Assembly (NCBI RefSeq): GCF_900007165.1
Contig: NZ_CYGY02000093.1
Coordinates: 502 to 33,617 of the forward strand
Direction: 5' to 3'
Source of the DNA: Paraburkholderia piptadeniae
GTDB taxonomy: Bacteria > Pseudomonadota > Gammaproteobacteria > Burkholderiales > Burkholderiaceae
DNA length: 33,116 nucleotides
Shown here: one piece after another, positions 31,924 through 33,116 of the stretch
Layout of the letters: the number at the start of each line of letters is the position of its first letter
Position numbering within the stretch: position 1 is the stretch's first letter
Made by a program: the position numbers and the translations under genes
Notes under the pieces: model-generated
The model's input: the letters and a program-made list of their open reading frames with translations, nothing else
Told to the model about the DNA's origin: nothing
Database searches by the model: none

Positions 31924-32449
31924 GTCCTGAGGGGCTTTCTGCCGATCACGTTGCCCGATTGGCGCAAGCTACATCTACTGAAGTCGATCGAGCTACCCCG
32001 GTGGTCCGTCGTTCAACAGTAAAAATGGCGTTTCCACACGGTCTCGAACCATTAGGGACGTCCGTTCAGTTTACTCCCGTGCAACTGGTTGGACTTTTCT
32101 AAGTATTAGTTAGCATGCCGTACCACTCTACCGGCGGCGAGACGTCGACGCCCTGGCACGTGTAGCGCTTGAGAATCTCGTCGCCGTTGCGTAACGCGGA
32201 CGAGAACAGAGTCAGGTTCATGACGGGCGCCGGCTCAAGGATTGCCGTTGATCGTCGTCAGATATCGCGCGGATCGGAGCGTGAAGACCATCGATGCGCA
32301 CTAGGCCGATATCAAAGAAAAACTGAATATCCGTAACGGCAAGGAGATGATGTGACTCGCAAGTCAGTGGATCGAGAGCCAATAGGGCTGAACCTGCTTA
32401 CGGAATAAGGCAATCCCGCGATGTACTGTGGATAGGTAAGGCCGAGTTC
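31924..32449. other. Stretch after the transposase remnant
   Basis: No gene was recognised. The minus strand from 32,449 down to about 32,415 is the continuation of the broken MarR gene (ELGLTYPQYIA). The rest, including 32,100-32,360, shows only short frames. Confidence 0.35.
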
Positions 32450-32563
32450 CTAAAGTATCGGCTTGTATGCCTTGCCAAAAGCCAGGTTCGCCGAGTAGAC
32501 CGCAAAGCACAGGTAGTCGGAGAGCAATAGACTTTCGGGTGCCAGTTGATCCCTGGATTTCAT
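32415..32563 (-). pseudogene. MarR/OhrR-type regulator, N-terminal remnant with stop codon
   Basis: ATG 32563 with AAAGGAGAG upstream starts MKSRDQLAPESLLLSDYLCF then AVYSANLAFGKAYKPIL. A TAG stop at 32450-32452 interrupts it, and the frame goes on with ELGLTYPQYIA. This is the N-terminal helix and start of the winged helix of MarR regulators of the OhrR type; the stop probably replaces a GAG glutamate codon. After TYPQYIA the likeness ends, so the DNA-binding wing is lost. The cysteine at residue 19 is at the place of the redox-sensing cysteine of OhrR. Confidence 0.6.
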
Positions 32564-32598
32564 GTGTGTCTCTCCTTTGCTTTTGCTCGTTGTCATCC

Positions 32599-32697
32599 TT
32601 AAGGCCCTCTCCATAACGGAGCGCGCCCAGCACGGGCATCGTAGAACCGCTTTGCTTTTTCCATGTCGTTGGTGCCGACCACAACATGACTGAACAT
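32599..32697 (-). pseudogene. VOC (glyoxalase) family protein, N-terminal remnant
   Basis: The minus strand from ATG 32697 reads MFSHVVVGTNDMEKAKRFYD followed by a wrong frame and a stop at 32599. The phrase 'HVVVGTNDMEKAKRFYDAVLGAL' is the start of VOC-fold proteins; the part VLGALRYGEG is in the next frame, so a base was gained or lost near 32,635. Only about 35 codons remain before the MarR remnant. Both remnants face the same way and may have been one operon. Confidence 0.55.
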
Positions 32698-32803
32698 TGC
32701 CTGCTTCTTGCGCGGTGAACAAATCATCGGCCGCCCGATGCTGTGGCCGGCGCGCAGGAGCAACGTAGATGCGCGACGGCCCAGCGGCGGAAGGAGGCAC
32801 GAC

Positions 32804-33076
32804 TTAGTGATGTGCGAAGAAGTTATCGCGCGACGTCACGGCAACATTGGTCCCCGCTTCCGACGTTCCGGAAACTGCACCGCCATACGCCTTTTCCGGG
32901 CCGGTTGCGTCTTCGCGTTCGGCGGCGACGGTTCGCAGGCTCTGACCGCTTTGCGATGCCGGTGCGCCAACCGAAGGCTTGTAGAAAGGGGCCGGTCCGT
33001 AGCCGCTGGCGAAGGCGGGTGCGGTGACGGACGCCGAAACTGCGATGGCCAGTGCAACGATGAGCCTGGTCTTCAT
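32804..33076 (-). CDS. Small exported protein of unknown function
   Basis: A 90-residue protein with a clear signal peptide (MKTRLIVALAIAVSASVTAP, then AFASG as cleavage site). The mature part is rich in Gly, Ala and Ser, with YGPAPFYKPSVGAPASQSG and a tail NVAVTSRDNFFAHH. Small periplasmic proteins of this kind are common in Burkholderiaceae, often in stress regulons. AGGGAAT lies about 9 bases before the ATG. No function or partner is visible. Confidence 0.7.
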   Translation of the reverse strand: MKTRLIVALAIAVSASVTAPAFASGYGPAPFYKPSVGAPASQSGQSLRTVAAEREDATGPEKAYGGAVSGTSEAGTNVAVTSRDNFFAHH

Positions 33077-33116
33077 GATGGGAATTCCCTAAAGCGGGGG
33101 CGAACAGGGTAAGCAC

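Noticed and set aside
1..33116. CRISPR arrays, tRNA or rRNA genes
   Set aside because: No regularly spaced repeats, no cloverleaf-like or rRNA-like sequences were noticed on either strand.

Overview
The window looks like an accessory replicon or chromid segment of a Burkholderiaceae bacterium (Burkholderia, Paraburkholderia or Caballeronia). It is GC-rich, it carries families typical of that group (BCAM0308 family, OprB porin, fused nitrate-type ABC permease with an AAA-associated ATPase), and the ends are full of IS remnants and broken genes. This placement is inferred from gene content; no search was run.

Left part (about 1-14,000) is a decayed zone with some intact genes. It holds an IS1182-family transposase remnant (528-1141), an SDR oxidoreductase with two compensating indels (1441-2211), a LysR tail, an intact sigma factor / small membrane protein / ferredoxin operon (2753-3942), a cysteine-rich lipoprotein (4260-5003), an extended-SDR epimerase (5676-6650), a sialidase-like tail, BCAM0308 and UPF0158 family genes, one complete IS5-family element with a -1 frameshift site (8990-9893), and a ParB-like gene (9912-10511). 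Broken copies of a Tat-exported molybdopterin oxidoreductase, a YoaK/DUF1275 membrane protein, a tandem VOC-like exported protein, a tannase and a sterol desaturase follow.

Central part (about 14,000-31,000) is well preserved and dominated by ion transport. A YncE-like beta-propeller (minus) and a Kup potassium transporter (plus) diverge. A four-gene minus unit follows: small membrane protein, OprB-type porin, fused ABC permease, ABC ATPase with AAA-associated domain, and no substrate-binding protein. Divergent from it runs a plus unit: an NRAMP-family transporter whose metal-site motifs are changed (DPGN to DAGA, MPH to APW), two small membrane proteins, a COG4280 membrane protein with two ExxE motifs, and MgtC. 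A ferritin-like/VIT1-CCC1 fusion and a HAD-IB phosphatase come next.

The most interesting stretch is the 1.26-kb divergent control region 22,788-24,045. Each side has a good sigma70 promoter followed by a long leader. The plus leader (about 750 nt) holds a short acidic, proline-containing ORF with a strong ribosome-binding site, a second 46-codon ORF and nested stems just before the NRAMP gene. The minus leader (about 260 nt) holds another 21-codon ORF with a strong ribosome-binding site and a hairpin that would hide the ribosome-binding site of the first gene. With MgtC and the altered NRAMP site, this suggests a magnesium (or other divalent cation) import system controlled by leader peptides and RNA structure. 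That is a hypothesis, not a demonstration.

Right end (about 31,000-33,116) is decayed again: a doubly inactivated IS1182 transposase, MarR and VOC remnants, and an intact small exported protein.
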